The notes under the pieces were generated by a model. That model was not told the DNA's origin and did no database searches. It was given only the letters and a program-made list of their open reading frames with translations. Below are positions 35,293-43,829 of a stretch of DNA of 64,000 nt, piece after piece. Source of the stretch: Pseudoduganella violaceinigra DSM 15887 (GTDB taxonomy: Bacteria; Pseudomonadota; Gammaproteobacteria; Burkholderiales; Burkholderiaceae_D); contig NZ_AUDI01000009.1 of NCBI RefSeq assembly GCF_000425385.1, positions 124,001 through 188,000 of the forward strand, in the 5' to 3' direction. The position numbers and the translations under genes are program-made. Numbering within the stretch: position 1 is the first letter of the stretch; every line of letters begins with the position of its first letter.

Positions 35293-35814
35293 ATGCACCT
35301 GACTGTCACGACCGTAGTCCTGCTCATCCTCGTTCCGACGCTGGTCTGGCGCATCTATTCGCGCCTGAAACTGGTGTTCCGCCGCCAGGAATCGGTCGCA
35401 TGGCGGCATGGGATCGGCGCGGCCGGCCTGCCCATCCTGTTGCTGGCAGCCGCCCAATCCATGCTGGGCAACCTGCCCGCGCTGTCCATGATGGCCGGGG
35501 CCGTGATCGCGGGCGCCTGGCTGGCCTTCTTCGCGCTGCGCAAGACCCGGTTCGAAAACACGGGCGTCAAGCTGTACTTCACGCCACCGAGCCGCACCGC
35601 CATCCTGGTCTGCATGCTGTTCGCCGCGCGCGTGCTGCAGATTGGCGTCGAGTTCTACATCAACCGCCAATCCGAACACCCGCGCGTGATCCAGCAGATG
35701 GAAGTGCTGCAGGACCCGCTGAGCGTGATCCCCTTCGGCCTGGTGCTCGGCTACCTGGCCGCCTACTCGATCGGCCTGCTGCGCTGGCGCAAGGCAAACA
35801 AGTTGCAGGATTAA
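35293..35814 (+). CDS. Multi-pass membrane protein of unknown function
   Basis: A 173-residue integral membrane protein with about four to five helices: an N-terminal VTTVVLLILVPTLVWRIYSR, AAGLPILLLAAA, AGAVIAGAWLAFFAL, TAILVCMLFAARVLQIG and a last VIPFGLVLGYLAAYSIG, and positively charged loops. The pattern RTRFENTGVKLYFTPPSR-like between helices resembles DUF1453/CcdC-like membrane proteins, which is only a guess. The ATG at 35293 has a weak ribosome binding site. It converges on the epimerase gene with 22 bp between stops, occupied by a degenerate copy of the GGGGTCAG repeat. Confidence 0.7.
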   Translation: MHLTVTTVVLLILVPTLVWRIYSRLKLVFRRQESVAWRHGIGAAGLPILLLAAAQSMLGNLPALSMMAGAVIAGAWLAFFALRKTRFENTGVKLYFTPPSRTAILVCMLFAARVLQIGVEFYINRQSEHPRVIQQMEVLQDPLSVIPFGLVLGYLAAYSIGLLRWRKANKLQD

Positions 35815-35822
35815 AGCCACGG

Positions 35823-35839
35823 CTGACCCTGACTTTTTA
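35823..35839. repeat. Half copy of the CTGACCCCGACTTT repeat forming a stop codon
   Basis: CTGACCCTGACTTTTTA differs at one base from the copy at 20622-20638. As there, the final TTA is the stop codon of the minus-strand gene (here the epimerase). Just left of it TAAAGCCACGG looks like a decayed mirror half starting at the stop of the plus-strand membrane protein gene. Confidence 0.6.
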
Positions 35840-37276
35840 AATGAGATCGACTAGCGCTTCCTTTACCGTCGGGTAGCGGAAGGTGAAGCCGGTGGCGAGC
35901 AGGCGGGCGGGGGCGATGGCGGCGCCTTCCAGCAGCAGGTCCGCTTGTTCGCCCAGCAGCAGGCGGATCGGCCAGGCCGGCGTGGGCAGCAGGCATGGCC
36001 GATGCAGTTCGGCGGCGGCGGCCTGGGCGAATTCCAGCTGCGTCGGGTGCTGCGGGGCGGTGAAGTTCCAGGCGCCGTCGGCGTGCGCGCCCAGGCGCCA
36101 GACATGCGCCAGCCCGCGCAGCAGGTCATGCAGGTGGATCCACGAGCTGCGCTGCCGCCCGCTGCCCAGCCGTCCTCCCAATCCCATCCTGAACGGCATC
36201 AGCATCGGGGGCAGCGCGCCGCCGTTTCCATACACCAGGCCAAAACGTGTGAGTGCGACAGGAACGCCGTATTCGCGCGCCCGGACAGCGGCCGCTTCCC
36301 ATTCCTGGCACAGGCGTGACATGAAGATCGCTTGCGGCGGGCTGGCTTCGTTCAATACCTGCTCGCTGCCATGCGGCTGATTGCCGTAATAGCCGATGGC
36401 GGAGGCGTTGACCAGCAGGCGCGGTTTGCGCACCGCGTCGGCGATCCAGTCCACCACGCCCTGGGTCAGCCCGGCGCGGCTGCTTTGCAGCACGGCCTTG
36501 CGGCGCGCGCTCCAGGGCAGGCCGAGGATGCGGGCCCCGGCCAGGTTGATGATGACGTCGATGTGTTCCGTCGGTGCCAGGTCGGCCATGCTGGCCACCG
36601 CCCGGACGGCGCCGTTGAATTCCCAGGCGGCTTTTTTCGGTTCGCGCGACAGTACGATCACGCGATGGCCGCTCTCCAACAGCGCGGGCAGCAGCGCGCG
36701 GCCGATAAAGCCCGTGGCGCCCGTGACCAGCACTGTTTGCGGTGCGCCGTCAAAGTGCACCTTGTCCGATGCGGCCTTGGGTTTCGCACGCGCGGCGAAT
36801 GCGTCACGCATGCCGGATACGAAGACCCCCGCGCCGCATAAGGCGAGGAAGACGCTGAGCCAGCCTTGCGGCGCGTATTGGAATCCGGTCGGCGCGGCCA
36901 GCGCTTCCGGCAGGCCAAGCACCAGCAGGCAGATGAAGGCGCCGCCGTTGATCGCCAATACCGTATGCGTTACGCGCTCGCTTGCGGGCAGCAGGCGGGT
37001 CTGGTCTTCCACCACGAAGTCCCACAGCGTGAGAACGATTTCGACGCCGAACAGCGCCAGCAGCGCCCAAGCCCAGGCGCCCTGCCATTTCCAGGCCGAC
37101 AGGCCGGCGAACAATACGCCATAGATCGTCGCGCGCACCGCATGGATGGCCAGTTCGCGCCGCGCCGTGGCCCGCTGCGGCAGCGCTTCCGTCAGCTCAT
37201 GGTGGTAGATGGTGTCGAATGCGCCCAGGCAGCCTTGGGCGGCCATCAGTTGCAGGGCGAGTAAATGCGTATTCAT
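35837..37276 (-). CDS. TIGR01777-family epimerase fused to an N-terminal membrane domain
   Basis: A 479-residue protein. Residues 1-165 hold about four membrane helices (YGVLFAGLSAWKW, WALLALFGVEIVLTLWDF, TVLAINGGAFICLLVLGL, WLSVFLALCGAGVFVSG). The rest is an extended SDR of the YfcH/SDR39U1 type: VTGATGFIGRALL, NLAGARILGLPWSARRKA, SAIGYYG, and a C-terminal DUF1731-like part with PTVKEALVDL. Stand-alone members are soluble, so the fusion is unusual. ATG 37276 has AAGGAG upstream and overlaps the preceding DUF4166 gene stop. The fusion and overlap suggest a membrane redox complex with its two partners. Confidence 0.88.
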   Translation of the reverse strand: MNTHLLALQLMAAQGCLGAFDTIYHHELTEALPQRATARRELAIHAVRATIYGVLFAGLSAWKWQGAWAWALLALFGVEIVLTLWDFVVEDQTRLLPASERVTHTVLAINGGAFICLLVLGLPEALAAPTGFQYAPQGWLSVFLALCGAGVFVSGMRDAFAARAKPKAASDKVHFDGAPQTVLVTGATGFIGRALLPALLESGHRVIVLSREPKKAAWEFNGAVRAVASMADLAPTEHIDVIINLAGARILGLPWSARRKAVLQSSRAGLTQGVVDWIADAVRKPRLLVNASAIGYYGNQPHGSEQVLNEASPPQAIFMSRLCQEWEAAAVRAREYGVPVALTRFGLVYGNGGALPPMLMPFRMGLGGRLGSGRQRSSWIHLHDLLRGLAHVWRLGAHADGAWNFTAPQHPTQLEFAQAAAAELHRPCLLPTPAWPIRLLLGEQADLLLEGAAIAPARLLATGFTFRYPTVKEALVDLI

Positions 37277-38328
37277 GCGGTCTCCTTGCCCGCCGCGCGC
37301 CGTTCCTGGAAGACGCCCGCTTGCACGAACGTCGTCCCGAACCACACATGGCGGATTTCGATACGGATGTTGAATCGGTTGGGTGCCTCGTTGCAGTGGC
37401 GCAGAAAGGTCTTGCCCGGGGTGAGGACGTCCGGCAGTGGGATGCGCCAGCCCAGGAGGTCCCAGAAATAGCCGTCGCTGGTGAAGTGCAGGTTGCCGTC
37501 CGCCACGTGCAGCTTGAGTTTCATGCCCAGGCCCAGGCCGACATACTCCAGCACCTCGCCCTGCTCGCTTTCGGCCATGTAGGAGGTGAAGCGCACCGCT
37601 TGGCGGCCGTTCAGCCTGTACAGGCGCTGCTTGTAGATATGGGGCGACCCTTCTTTGCCGTAGACCTGGATGTCGACCGGAAAATCGCCGTCGTCATAAG
37701 GAATCAGGGCGCCCTGGATGAAGGGACGGCTGACGAAGCCCACAAATTTGCCCAGCCGCGACGACGACAGTTCCGCCAACCGGCCGTAGTACAGCAGCGG
37801 TTTGCCGGGCGCCGGGTTCTTCGCGAAACGCTGCTGGATGTCCGGATGCAGCTTGCCCCACTCGGCGCCCAGGATCTTGCGGAACAGCTCGCCCTCGCCG
37901 ACCACGGGCGCCGCTGCGCGCGCGGCATGGACGGCGTCGATCCGGTACAGGCGCCAGAGGGCCGGCAGCAGCAAGGCCAGGGTGGCGCAATCGACCCATA
38001 CGTTGGGCCACACGCTGCCGCGCAGCGAGACCAGGATGTCCTGCGGCCCCCACAGCAGCAGGCCGGCCGCGATCCACAGCCAGGCCGCGCGTTCGCGGCG
38101 CTGGTCGCCGAACCACACCAGCGCCAGCATCCACAGGCCAACGCACTGCAGGGTCGCTCCGAACAGGGCCATCCACCAGGCGTCGCGCGGGCGCGCCAGC
38201 GGACCGCCCAGCCAGGCGTGGTACCAGTCCAGCGCCCTGGCATCGGCAGCCCAGGGCAGCAGCAGCCCCACCAGCAGGTGGGCGGCGGCGCTGGCGTACA
38301 GCCAGCGCACCAGCCATTTACGTTCCAT
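37273..38328 (-). CDS. Membrane protein with C-terminal DUF4166 domain
   Basis: A 351-residue protein. The first 130 residues form about four helices (LVRWLYASAAAHLLVGLLLPW, WWMALFGATLQCVGLWML, AAWLWIAAGLLLWG, DCATLALLLPALWRLY), resembling DoxX-like segments. Residues about 155-345 match DUF4166: FRKILGAEWGKLHP, LLYYGRLAE, VQVYGKEGSPHIY-like, and YVGLGLGMKLKLHV. No enzyme activity is known. It overlaps the DCC gene by 11 bp upstream and the epimerase gene by 4 bp downstream, so the three are one operon. Confidence 0.85.
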   Translation of the reverse strand: MERKWLVRWLYASAAAHLLVGLLLPWAADARALDWYHAWLGGPLARPRDAWWMALFGATLQCVGLWMLALVWFGDQRRERAAWLWIAAGLLLWGPQDILVSLRGSVWPNVWVDCATLALLLPALWRLYRIDAVHAARAAAPVVGEGELFRKILGAEWGKLHPDIQQRFAKNPAPGKPLLYYGRLAELSSSRLGKFVGFVSRPFIQGALIPYDDGDFPVDIQVYGKEGSPHIYKQRLYRLNGRQAVRFTSYMAESEQGEVLEYVGLGLGMKLKLHVADGNLHFTSDGYFWDLLGWRIPLPDVLTPGKTFLRHCNEAPNRFNIRIEIRHVWFGTTFVQAGVFQERRAAGKETA

Positions 38329-38740
38329 GCCGGTCTCCGACGTAGATGGCGCAGGCGGCGCCGTCGCAGGCGCCTCCCGGGCCGCCAAGCCCGAGCCAGC
38401 GCGAGATGGCGTAGCGCCGGCGGGCGAAGCCGCGGTAGGCCCACGCCAGCACCGGCCGCAGGAAGCGCAGGCGCAGCGGCCAGACCAGCCAGCTGCGTCC
38501 GGCCAGGGTATAGGCCGCGAGGATGGCGTCGGTGCCGACCAGCATGGCGCCGTCGGCGCGCACGCCGTGCAGTTCCATGTTCATCGCCGCCAAGCTCACG
38601 CCCAGGGGCGAGGGATCGAAGCCAGTTGCCGCAATATCAACAAAGGCCAGCCGCCCATGCCGGTCCCAACGCTCCAGGCGCGCCATTTCGTGCCGGCAGA
38701 ACGGGCAGGCACTATCGAAATACAAGGTCAGCGCATTCAT
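38318..38740 (-). CDS. DCC family thiol-disulfide oxidoreductase-like protein (DUF393)
   Basis: A 140-residue thioredoxin-like protein. The family-defining DxxCxxC motif is DSACPFC at 9-15, with the rest (VDIAATGFDPSP, GMLVGTDAILAAY-like) typical of DUF393. Predicted to exchange thiols and disulfides; a partner is unknown. The C-terminus has extra cysteines in GGACDGAACAIY, which could be a second redox pair or a metal site. It is the first gene of the DCC/DUF4166/epimerase operon. Confidence 0.85.
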   Translation of the reverse strand: MNALTLYFDSACPFCRHEMARLERWDRHGRLAFVDIAATGFDPSPLGVSLAAMNMELHGVRADGAMLVGTDAILAAYTLAGRSWLVWPLRLRFLRPVLAWAYRGFARRRYAISRWLGLGGPGGACDGAACAIYVGDRHGT

Positions 38741-38980
38741 CTGTTTTTCCTATGTGTGTGGCTAAAAAACTACAAGCTACAAGGTGAGGGGACACATGCC
38801 GGAAGTCGCTTCCGCATGCCCGTTCGCTTACTCCCACAATGAACAATTATTGTTTTAAGTTATTTTTCCTTTTTTTCTGTTGTTACAGAAATTAAAGACC
38901 ATAAATCTAATGATGTCAATTCCTTAAAGGTCGTGTATTCTAAAATCACACAAAAATGATTGCCGTGAGGAAATTTTCTT
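38741..38980. other. AT-rich 240-bp intergenic region with palindrome and possible mini-ORF
   Basis: The AT content is much above the window average, with T-rich runs at 38855-38880. AACAATTATTGTT at 38842-38854 is a perfect 5+3+5 palindrome that could be an operator. A 20-codon ORF at 38796-38858 on the plus strand (starting MPEVASACPF) has GAGGGGA before its ATG; coding is doubtful. It must contain divergent promoters for the DCC operon and for the 38981 gene. Confidence 0.45.
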
Positions 38981-39472
38981 ATGACGACTTACAATAAGAC
39001 CGACAAGGGCCGGGAAGAGATCTCGGCGCGCACTTACGGACTCCAGTCGCGTATGCGCACCCTGCTGGTGATGATTGATGGCCGCCATCCGATGGAAGAG
39101 TTGTTGCCGAAGGTCATCGGAATCGGGCTGGATGCCAGCGCCGTGTCCGAGCTGCTGGCGCAGGGTTTCATCGAGGAAGGCGAGTACGTGGCGCCGCCAC
39201 CGCCGCCTCCGGTACTGCCTACCGAACAGGAACTCGCCGCGCAATTCGCGCAAGCACGTTCGTTCTACGAGCGCACCATCGAGCCTACGCTGGGCTTGCG
39301 TGGACAGGTCTTCCAAGCCAAGCTCGATGCCGCTGCCACGCTGGAGGACTTGAAAGCGATGCGCATCACCTTCTTCGAGATGGTGAACCGCGTGCGCGGC
39401 CGGCCGGTCGCGCTGGCGCTGAAAAAGGAACTGGACGCCATCCTCGGCGTCTGCAGCAAAGAAGCCGCCTGA
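38981..39472 (+). CDS. Hypothetical soluble protein
   Basis: A 163-residue protein that I cannot assign. The first 60 residues (TDKGREEISARTYGLQSRMR, VMIDGRHPMEELLPKVIGIG) look like a small winged-helix or PilZ-adjacent-type helical domain and are followed by a Pro linker of six to seven prolines. The C-terminal half (FYERTIEPTLGLRGQVF, VNRVRGRPVALALKKEL) is helical. GAGGAAA precedes ATG 38981. It is preceded by a long AT-rich leader and followed by a GC hairpin, so it is probably monocistronic and regulated. Confidence 0.75.
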   Translation: MTTYNKTDKGREEISARTYGLQSRMRTLLVMIDGRHPMEELLPKVIGIGLDASAVSELLAQGFIEEGEYVAPPPPPPVLPTEQELAAQFAQARSFYERTIEPTLGLRGQVFQAKLDAAATLEDLKAMRITFFEMVNRVRGRPVALALKKELDAILGVCSKEAA

Positions 39473-39486
39473 GGCCGCGCAGGAAT

Positions 39487-39528
39487 TTGATCCAGGTCAT
39501 TCCCGGCTGAGCCGGGCTTTCCCATACT
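39487..39528 (+). promoter_or_regulatory. FNR-like class II promoter for the DUF2892 gene
   Basis: TTGATCCAGGTCAT at 39487-39500 resembles an FNR/ANR box (first half perfect, second half three of five). A -10-like CATACT lies at 39523-39528. If transcription starts near 39535, the box is centred at -41.5, the classic position of class II FNR activation. The downstream gene begins at 39554. Confidence 0.5.
39502..39516 (+). terminator. Hairpin after the 38981-39472 gene
   Basis: CCCGGC-TGA-GCCGGG forms a perfect 6-bp stem with a 3-base loop followed by CTTT. It lies 30 bp after the stop and could end transcription weakly. It also falls between the FNR-like box and the -10 of the next gene. 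Confidence 0.45.
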
Positions 39529-39553
39529 GGCTGCCAGTTCACAGGAGAAAGCG

Positions 39554-39745
39554 ATGACCATGATTGAAAATATCGGCACGGTGGACCGTGCCTTGCGTGT
39601 TGCCGTCGGAATGGGCCTGATCGCCGCCGTGTTGCTGGGATTGGTGGGGCCTTGGGGCTGGATCGGCGTCGTGCCGCTGCTGACGGGCACGGTCAAGCAT
39701 TGCCCCCTGTACCGGGCGGTCGGCATCCGGACCAGCGGCGATTAA
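39554..39745 (+). CDS. Small inner-membrane protein, DUF2892 (YgaP-like)
   Basis: A 63-residue protein beginning MTMIENIGTVDRALRVAVGM, with two short membrane helices around GLIAAVLLGLVGPWGW and IGVVPLLTGTVKHCPLY. The NIGTVDRALR and HCPLYRAVGI ends are hallmarks of DUF2892, often the C-terminal membrane part of rhodanese YgaP. The single Cys after the helices is conserved in the family. GGAGAAA precedes the ATG. An FNR-like promoter upstream suggests induction under low oxygen. Confidence 0.88.
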   Translation: MTMIENIGTVDRALRVAVGMGLIAAVLLGLVGPWGWIGVVPLLTGTVKHCPLYRAVGIRTSGD

Positions 39746-39759
39746 GGCATCGGACGGCG

Positions 39760-40287
39760 CTATGCCTCGCGCAGCGCTTCCTGGCGGCGCGGCAGGAAGG
39801 CGAAGCCCGCCGTCAGCAGGAAGAACAGCATGCCGACGCCGGCAATGAAGTAGTTGCCGGCGCAATCGACCGGCGTGCGATCGAGCACGGCGCGTCCCGG
39901 CTGCCGCGGATCGGCCCAGGCCACGACCGGCTTTCCCTGGTCGCGCATTGCGCGCAGCCGTTCGTACAGCGCCGCGTACTGCCCCTCAGACGGAAATCCA
40001 TCGACCAGGAACATGGCCTGCGAGCGGAAACTGGCGCCCGCCAGCTGGTATTCATAATCGACGTGCAGGCGATGGTGCTGCTCCGAGCCGACCGGATACG
40101 CTTCGAGCTCCAGGCGGCGCAACGCCACCGGGACGGCGACATAGCCTTGCGCTGCGCCCAGGTCCAGCCATTGCCGCACCGGGTTGTACAGCCCCGTGAC
40201 AACCAGGCCCAGGCACCACAGCAGCGATAGCATGATCAGCAGCGCCGGCGCCTCGCCGCTGGTCCAGCGCGAAGGACCTCGCGCCAT
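39760..40287 (-). CDS. DUF3592 membrane protein overlapping mksB
   Basis: A 175-residue protein with an N-terminal helix (LLIMLSLLWCLGLVVTGLY), a roughly 90-residue extracytoplasmic beta-rich domain (VDYEYQLAGASFRSQAMF, VVAWADPRQPGRAVL) and a C-terminal helix (YFIAGVGMLFFLLTAGFAFL). This is the DUF3592 layout; function is unknown. Its ATG at 40287 overlaps the mksB stop by one base, so translation is probably coupled. In Wadjet-type operons the fourth position holds a nuclease subunit; here it is this membrane protein instead. It converges on the DUF2892 gene 14 bp away. Confidence 0.8.
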   Translation of the reverse strand: MARGPSRWTSGEAPALLIMLSLLWCLGLVVTGLYNPVRQWLDLGAAQGYVAVPVALRRLELEAYPVGSEQHHRLHVDYEYQLAGASFRSQAMFLVDGFPSEGQYAALYERLRAMRDQGKPVVAWADPRQPGRAVLDRTPVDCAGNYFIAGVGMLFFLLTAGFAFLPRRQEALREA

Positions 40288-43106
40288 TACGCGGCGGCGG
40301 CCTGGCGCCGCTGCAGTACGAAGATCGGCTGCGCCCACTGGGTATCCTTCTTCTTCTTGCTCGTGATGAGCGTCAGGTCGGAAGGATCGTAGACGTCCGT
40401 GTTGTGGGTGAGCGGCGTCGTCATCAGGTATTGCGCATCGGTGTTCTTCAGGAACTCGCCGACCAGCTGGATGTTGCGGATGTCCAGGTGGGCGAACGGT
40501 TCGTCGATGAAGACGAAGCCGCCGGAGCCGTCTTCCGACTTCAGCAGGCCAATCAGCAGCACCAGCGATTTCATCACCTGCTGGCCGCCCGACGCTTCGC
40601 CGTCGTTCATGCCGATCGGGCCCTTGCCGTCGAACTTGAAGCGCACCTGCAGGCCGGCTTGCGCCAGCAGCAGGTCGTCGTTCTCCAGCTTGACCGGTTC
40701 AACGTGCACGTCGATATTGGCCAGCGCGCCCAGTTCCTTGATGTTCGCGGAGTAGGTCTTGATGGTGTAGCGCAGGCGCTCGATATAGGCGCCGCGCGCA
40801 TTGGCGGTCGCTTCGATGGCGCGGTTGTTCTGGTAGCGGCGCTCTTCGGTCTCCGACTTGCGGTTCGACAGCTGCTCGTTCAGGCGGGCGTACTGGTCGA
40901 TCACGGTGGCGTCGAGTTCCCAGTCGTCGCGCGCCAGCGACGATTGCAGGCTGGCGATGCGCAGGTCGACCTGGTGCGCGTTCTGGTGCTGCTGCACCAG
41001 CGCCAGGCGGCGCGCCGGACGGCGCCATGCGCCCGGCAGGTGGCGCCACTGGCGGCGCATGGCCTGCATGGCGCGCGCGTGGTCGGAGCGCTGCTCCATC
41101 TGGCGCTTGAAGTTCAGGCGCAGGCCCGCTTCCGCTTCGGACAGCGCCATGCGGGCGCTTTGCCAGGCGGTGTCGGCCTTGGTGCGCGCCACGGTGGCGT
41201 TCTTCATCAGGCCTTGCAGCTCGCCCAGGCGCGAACCGACCTCCAGGCGCTCGGCGCGCAGCGGCACGGCGGAGCGCGCGGCTTCGTCGAATTCCTCGGT
41301 GCGGGCCGACAGCTCCTTCACCGCATCGACGCCGGCCAGGCGGGCTTTCAGGGCCGAGGTTTCCGAGGCCAGCTTGGAAATCTGCAGGGTGTACTTGTCT
41401 TCCTCGGCTTCCAGGTTCGGCAGGTTCTTCTGGATCGCGTCCATACGCGAGGTCTTGCCGGCCGAGCCGAAGCGGTAGCGCGAGGCTTCCACGAACAGCG
41501 AGCGGCCGCCGCGGCGTTCCTTGTGGTAGGCCTCGGGCGTGATCCATTCTTCGATATTGCCCAGCTTCGCGCCTTCTTCCACCGACTCCACGCGGGTGAT
41601 GCGCGAGAGCTGGTCGATCAGCCATTCCGGCGCCAGGCCGCTGAACTTCACCACCGACAGCAGGCTCTGGTTCTTCGGCTCGTGCGCCTTGACGCAGTCG
41701 GGCACGATGAAGTGGCGATAGCGCTCCTTCTCCGCCAGGCGGTAGGCCGAAGAAGCGTCGGAAGCGCGCTCCAGCAGCACCACGGACGCGTAGCCGCCCA
41801 GCACGCCCTCCACCGCGCCCTGCCATTTCGGATCGGTCACTTCGACGATGTCCGACAGCATCGCGTGCGCGATGCCGGCGTCGTTCAGGGCGCGGCGCAT
41901 GGCGCGCACATTGTCCGGCTCCGGCATGGCGCTCTTGCCCGACAGCGCATTGATGGTGGCCTTGTCCTGCGCGATGCGGTTGGACACGGCGTCGCGCTGC
42001 GCGCGCAGCTTCTGCAGCTCGCTTTCCTTGCCTTCCAGCTGGGCGGCGGCATCGGCCACGTCGGCGCCGGATTCGGCGGCCAGCTTCTGCAGGCGCGACT
42101 TCTGCTCCGCCAGCGATTCCAGCGGCTTCAGTTTGCCGTTGATGTGGTTCAGGCGCGACGTCAGGGCGGTCTGCTCCTGCTCCAGCAGGGTTTCCTGCTG
42201 CTGGGCGTCCTGCAGGGCCTTGGCCTGTTTCGCCACCTCGTTGCGCTTGTCGGCCAGCACCTGGTCGGCCTGGGCCAGCGGCTTGCGCGCTTCGCGCAGC
42301 TGGCGGCTGATGTTGCCGGCCTTTTCGCGCGCCTCGTGGTATTCGAGCGACGGCAGCACTTCTTCCTGCAGGTTGCGGCGTTCCTTGTGCAGCGTTTCCC
42401 ACTGGTGGTAGTTGGCCACGCGCAGGCGCAGGCCTTCCAGGTTGGTCTTGGAGCCTTCCAGTTCGGCTTCGAAGCGCTTCAGTTCTTCTTCGGTGTCGCG
42501 CTGGTGGCGCTTGGCCTCGTCGTAGGCGTCCAGCACCTCCTTGTCGCCGAACACCTGGAACACCAGGTCCAGCAGCTGGCGCGGCGCGTATTCGCACAGC
42601 TTGTCGGTTTCGCCCTGCTCCAGCGCCAGCACTTTGGACATGGCTTGCGACAGGCCGGCATTGGCCAGGCGCTTGCGGTAGTTTTCCACGCCCAGCCAGT
42701 CGCTCGCTTCGGTGACTTCCTCGATGTCCACGTTACCGGGACGCATCAGGTACTGGCGCTTCCAGTCGCCGCCGTTCTTCTGCACCTGGCAGAACAGGGT
42801 CACTTCGTCTTCGGCGAAGAAACCGCTGGAGCGGAAAGGTCGGTTGGACAGCTGCTTGCCCTGCGGTTTGTTGTCCACCACGGCGCGCAGCCAGGCGGTC
42901 TGCTGGCCGCTGTGGCGCGCGTAGTGCTTGTAGGTGCGGCCCATCGAGCAATCGAGGCCGAACAGCGTGCGCAGCGCATCGAGCAGGGTGGTCTTGCCGG
43001 AGCCGTTCTGGCCGGCGATGGTGATGATCTTGGCATCCAGCGGAATATTCTTGATGCGCTGCCAGTAGTCCCAGTGGACCAGCTCAAGGGATTTGATTTG
43101 GAACAT
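40287..43106 (-). CDS. mksB: SMC-like condensin ATPase MksB
   Basis: A 939-residue SMC-family ATPase of the MukB/MksB/JetC group. Walker A AGQNGSGKTT at 31-40, Q-loop region near RQYLMRPGNVD, long coiled coils (about 210-400 and 560-760), a small hinge-like domain around 410-520 with DPKWQGAVEGVLGGYASVVL, signature SGGQQ at 839-843 and Walker B FVFIDEPFAHLD (Asp868, Glu869). It probably loops DNA together with MksE and MksF; MksFEB takes part in chromosome organisation in Pseudomonas, and related JetABCD (Wadjet) restricts plasmids. Order and lengths match mksF-mksE-mksB. Confidence 0.85.
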   Translation of the reverse strand: MFQIKSLELVHWDYWQRIKNIPLDAKIITIAGQNGSGKTTLLDALRTLFGLDCSMGRTYKHYARHSGQQTAWLRAVVDNKPQGKQLSNRPFRSSGFFAEDEVTLFCQVQKNGGDWKRQYLMRPGNVDIEEVTEASDWLGVENYRKRLANAGLSQAMSKVLALEQGETDKLCEYAPRQLLDLVFQVFGDKEVLDAYDEAKRHQRDTEEELKRFEAELEGSKTNLEGLRLRVANYHQWETLHKERRNLQEEVLPSLEYHEAREKAGNISRQLREARKPLAQADQVLADKRNEVAKQAKALQDAQQQETLLEQEQTALTSRLNHINGKLKPLESLAEQKSRLQKLAAESGADVADAAAQLEGKESELQKLRAQRDAVSNRIAQDKATINALSGKSAMPEPDNVRAMRRALNDAGIAHAMLSDIVEVTDPKWQGAVEGVLGGYASVVLLERASDASSAYRLAEKERYRHFIVPDCVKAHEPKNQSLLSVVKFSGLAPEWLIDQLSRITRVESVEEGAKLGNIEEWITPEAYHKERRGGRSLFVEASRYRFGSAGKTSRMDAIQKNLPNLEAEEDKYTLQISKLASETSALKARLAGVDAVKELSARTEEFDEAARSAVPLRAERLEVGSRLGELQGLMKNATVARTKADTAWQSARMALSEAEAGLRLNFKRQMEQRSDHARAMQAMRRQWRHLPGAWRRPARRLALVQQHQNAHQVDLRIASLQSSLARDDWELDATVIDQYARLNEQLSNRKSETEERRYQNNRAIEATANARGAYIERLRYTIKTYSANIKELGALANIDVHVEPVKLENDDLLLAQAGLQVRFKFDGKGPIGMNDGEASGGQQVMKSLVLLIGLLKSEDGSGGFVFIDEPFAHLDIRNIQLVGEFLKNTDAQYLMTTPLTHNTDVYDPSDLTLITSKKKKDTQWAQPIFVLQRRQAAAA

Positions 43107-43109
43107 CGC

Positions 43110-43829
43110 TTATTCTTCCGTTGGAGTTTCTTCAGCCGCGGCCTGTTCCGGCTCGGCGTCGTTGGCGGCGGCCAGCACTTCGCGCGGAATGTGCACGATC
43201 TGCGCCGGGGCGCGCTTGAATACGTCGGCCAGGGCGCCGTTGATGATGCGCTCCTTGAGCAGGTCGGTATCCATCAGCAGGTCCAGCAGCGGGCCTTCGA
43301 CGATGATGTCGTTGCGGCGCTCGATGAAACCGAGCTTGCCCAGGGTGCCCAGGTTCATGTCCATGCGCGTCTTCTTGCCCAGCTTGTCGCCGAAGTCGGC
43401 CAGCAGTGCCTTGTACGGGATACCGATCGAGGTGTCTTCCGCGCGCGGCACCGGCTTGTCAGTGCCGAACATATCGTTCTGGTCATCGTCCGCTTGTTGG
43501 TGCGTCTCCTGGCGCTCGCGCTTGGGCAGGATGATCAGCGCCCACAACACCACCAGCAGGGCCACGCCATCGCGCGCCAGGCCGAAATTATTGTTCTGCC
43601 AGATGTCCTTGGCACCGAACACCTTGGGCTCGATGGCGCGCTGCAGGGCCAGGGTGACGTGGTCGGCATAGACATTATCGAGCAGCTTCATGCCGCAGGC
43701 GGCCAGGCGCGCGTCGACTTCGGCGCGGAACAACTCGTCCGACAGCGCGCGCTTGACCATCTTGTCGTCGCGGCGCAGGGTCTGGTGCGCCACCAGGCGC
43801 GCAATCAGGATCTGGGAATCGTCACTCAT
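43110..43829 (-). CDS. mksE: Condensin KITE subunit MksE
   Basis: A 239-residue winged-helix protein resembling MksE/JetB, which binds the kleisin as a dimer. Seen: an N-terminal helical part with IARLVAHQTLRRDDKM, the hydrophobic GVALLVVLWALIILPKRER segment typical of this family, and a C-terminal winged helix around NLGTLGKLGFIERRND followed by an acidic tail. Its start overlaps mksF by 8 bp and its stop lies 3 bp before mksB. Assignment relies strongly on operon position. Confidence 0.75.
   Translation of the reverse strand: MSDDSQILIARLVAHQTLRRDDKMVKRALSDELFRAEVDARLAACGMKLLDNVYADHVTLALQRAIEPKVFGAKDIWQNNNFGLARDGVALLVVLWALIILPKRERQETHQQADDDQNDMFGTDKPVPRAEDTSIGIPYKALLADFGDKLGKKTRMDMNLGTLGKLGFIERRNDIIVEGPLLDLLMDTDLLKERIINGALADVFKRAPAQIVHIPREVLAAANDAEPEQAAAEETPTEE

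Noticed and set aside
39760..40287. MksG/JetD-type nuclease subunit of a Wadjet system
   Set aside because: The protein has two membrane helices and a DUF3592-like middle, with no TOPRIM motif.
40980..41110. Possible local frameshift in mksB, where the protein becomes Arg/Trp-rich
   Set aside because: The frame is continuous on both sides, coiled-coil character returns, and the other frames there are low-complexity; no evidence of a shift.
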